NCBI GenBank assembly: GCA_026707945.1
Contig: JAPOVV010000115.1
Span: 186,001 to 250,000 of the forward strand
DNA length: 64,000 nt
Reading direction: 5' to 3'
From: Gammaproteobacteria bacterium
Lineage (GTDB): Bacteria; Pseudomonadota; Gammaproteobacteria; Pseudomonadales; Azotimanducaceae
Shown: positions 62,942-64,000 of the stretch, piece after piece
Numbering within the stretch: position 1 is the stretch's first letter
How the letters are laid out: the number at the start of each line of letters is the position of its first letter
Program-made: the position numbers and the translations under genes
The notes under the pieces: model-generated
What the model saw: the letters and a program-made list of their open reading frames with translations, nothing else
Database searches by the model: none
What the model was told of the DNA's origin: nothing

Positions 62942-64000
62942 AGCGTCTTGTATCCACCGATCCAAACAGGGCTCGACCAAGCGATGGCATCGTTCGTGAG
63001 GACTGCACGAACGTAGTAGTAGTCGCCTTGAAGCGTGCCTTGATCGGTCAACTCGAACGAAACGTCACGAGAACCGTCACTAATGATGCGTCGGATTCGA
63101 ATGTGATCGACGTAGTCCTTCATGGGTACATGCTGGAGGCTTCGTTCACCATTCGCGCTTTGCAATGGCATGGTAATCGTCTGTGCTTCAAACGGTTGGT
63201 GTTGACGAAATGAGGGCGGTCCACCTCCATACTCTCTTCCCGCGTTCAAGGCGATTGTCAATGTAGCATCGGCCGAGATGTCGGTCAGCGTAAGGTCGAT
63301 TGAGGTTTCATCGCCTCGAGAATGAGTACTAAAGCGTATTACGTCCTCTTCATTAACCGATAGACTCTGCGATTGTGTGTTCGAGAAGTCCATTCCTGTG
63401 GCGTTGACCAACTTAGCGCCATTGACGCTTATCGTGCCGGACCAGTGTTTCCACCCACGAGGGTTATCGTGCTCGTGGTGAGGGTGCGAATCAGAACCAA
63501 AACTCAGCTTGAACGTACCTTCCGCTACTGGCTGATCCCCAGATGCAGTGACGTAATCCTGATGCCAAATTGGCTTCCCATTCTTCAGAATGAATATCTC
63601 TGCAACGGGCCATGCGGCGATCACGCGTCCGCCGATGGTCCGCTCCTGACTAAATGGTGCGCGTTTACCCATGGGTGTGTTGTTCACGCTGAAATCCAAG
63701 ATGACTCGATCGCCGGTCGTCGCATAAGCGTTGATGTTCTTCATCGCGTCGAAGAGACTATCGCGAGTTTTTTCGGGGGCGATCAACGCACCCAGACCGC
63801 CTCTTTGACTTAGACCGCCTGCTTTGGGCGCGGTGTATCCCGGTTGACTTAGATGGTTATCACTAGCTGCCGTGAAACCGACCTCATGTCCATGGTCAAG
63901 GTACTTCTGACCGAACCACTCAAAAGTTCCATGTTGCGACATGATTTCAACGAGAGGTTCTAAATCGGGGTCGACCAAGCGATAGTTTCCCGGCTGGTGC
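62938..64000 (-). CDS. DUF3604-domain protein (C-terminal part, cut by window edge)
   Basis: About 354 residues are visible, and the frame continues past the window edge. The visible part shows HQPGNYRLVD, LVEIMSQHGTFEWFG, GHEVGFTAASDNHLSQPGY, TRDSLFDAMKNINAYATTGD and RVILDFSVNNTPMG, which fit DUF3604, a PHP-like metal-dependent hydrolase-like family common in marine bacteria. The rest is beta-rich (TISVNGAKLV, TIALNAGREYGGGPPS). The C-terminus ends WSSPVWIGGYKTL. The upstream half and start are outside the window. The function of the family is unknown. Confidence 0.82.
   Translation of the reverse strand, partial: HQPGNYRLVDPDLEPLVEIMSQHGTFEWFGQKYLDHGHEVGFTAASDNHLSQPGYTAPKAGGLSQRGGLGALIAPEKTRDSLFDAMKNINAYATTGDRVILDFSVNNTPMGKRAPFSQERTIGGRVIAAWPVAEIFILKNGKPIWHQDYVTASGDQPVAEGTFKLSFGSDSHPHHEHDNPRGWKHWSGTISVNGAKLVNATGMDFSNTQSQSLSVNEEDVIRFSTHSRGDETSIDLTLTDISADATLTIALNAGREYGGGPPSFRQHQPFEAQTITMPLQSANGERSLQHVPMKDYVDHIRIRRIISDGSRDVSFELTDQGTLQGDYYYVRAVLTNDAIAWSSPVWIGGYKTL

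Noticed and set aside
1-64000. tRNA genes, rRNA, CRISPR array, insertion sequence or prophage
   Set aside because: No cloverleaf-like segments, no regularly spaced direct repeats, no transposase or phage motifs were seen in the gaps; all the large frames are ordinary proteins.

Overview
The window looks like a chromosomal segment of a free-living, aerobic, probably marine gammaproteobacterium. The clues are gene order: rhodanese-secB beside gpmI-envC and trmL, aroK-aroB, ftsN-hslV-hslU-DUF971, ubiE-ubiJ-ubiB next to tatABC, rpmE back to back with priA, and ntrB-ntrC. The habitat and exact lineage are inference. There are no rRNA or tRNA genes, insertion sequences, prophage genes or CRISPR arrays that I could see. 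Genes are tightly packed, many overlap by 4 bases (ATGA, GTGA or TTGA), and GTG and TTG starts are common.

Region 1 (1-16.1 kb): the start of mutY, an unrecognised small ORF, a reduced his pair (hisB-hisA without hisH or hisF), a surface lipoprotein plus TonB-dependent receptor pair, envC-gpmI, the rhodanese-secB pair, and an ntrB-ntrC-trmL operon. The ntrB upstream region carries a full-consensus sigma-54 promoter and two tandem 19-bp palindromes that fit NtrC sites. Further along come an extended SDR and a PP-loop/TusA-like sulfur-transfer pair.

Region 2 (16.1-26 kb): dtd, then a long minus-strand run: aroK-aroB-ftsN-hslV-hslU-DUF971-ubiE-ubiJ-ubiB, a 432-base leader region, a 42-codon ORF resembling the start of TatA, and tatA-tatB-tatC.

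Region 3 (26-41.2 kb): housekeeping genes: PBP1A, a DUF4870-like membrane protein, an M48 protease, rpmE, priA, gltD-gltB, a Nudix hydrolase and a type-2 malate dehydrogenase.

Region 4 (41.2-54.6 kb): an accessory catabolic region with two AMP-dependent acyl-CoA synthetases, a small conserved partner protein, a five-gene cassette (two hot-dog hydratase-like proteins, a luciferase-like flavin oxidoreductase, an acetoacetate-decarboxylase-like protein, an amidohydrolase), an outer-membrane barrel protein, an enolase-superfamily dehydratase, a two-helix ion channel, a D-threonine-aldolase-like enzyme, a TauD-type dioxygenase and an SDR. It looks like a route that activates and breaks down an organic acid or lipid side chain; the substrate cannot be read from the sequence.

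Region 5 (54.7-64 kb): a three-gene ABC-2 transporter operon with a Gld-like fused permease/auxiliary protein and a DUF4340 protein, then an exported peroxiredoxin, an aquaporin, a CRTAC1-like FG-GAP lipoprotein, a HIT protein and a truncated DUF3604 protein. The best candidates for undescribed biology are the TatA-like microprotein, the Gld-like ABC operon, the small protein paired with an acyl-CoA synthetase, and the beta-helix lipoprotein/receptor pair.
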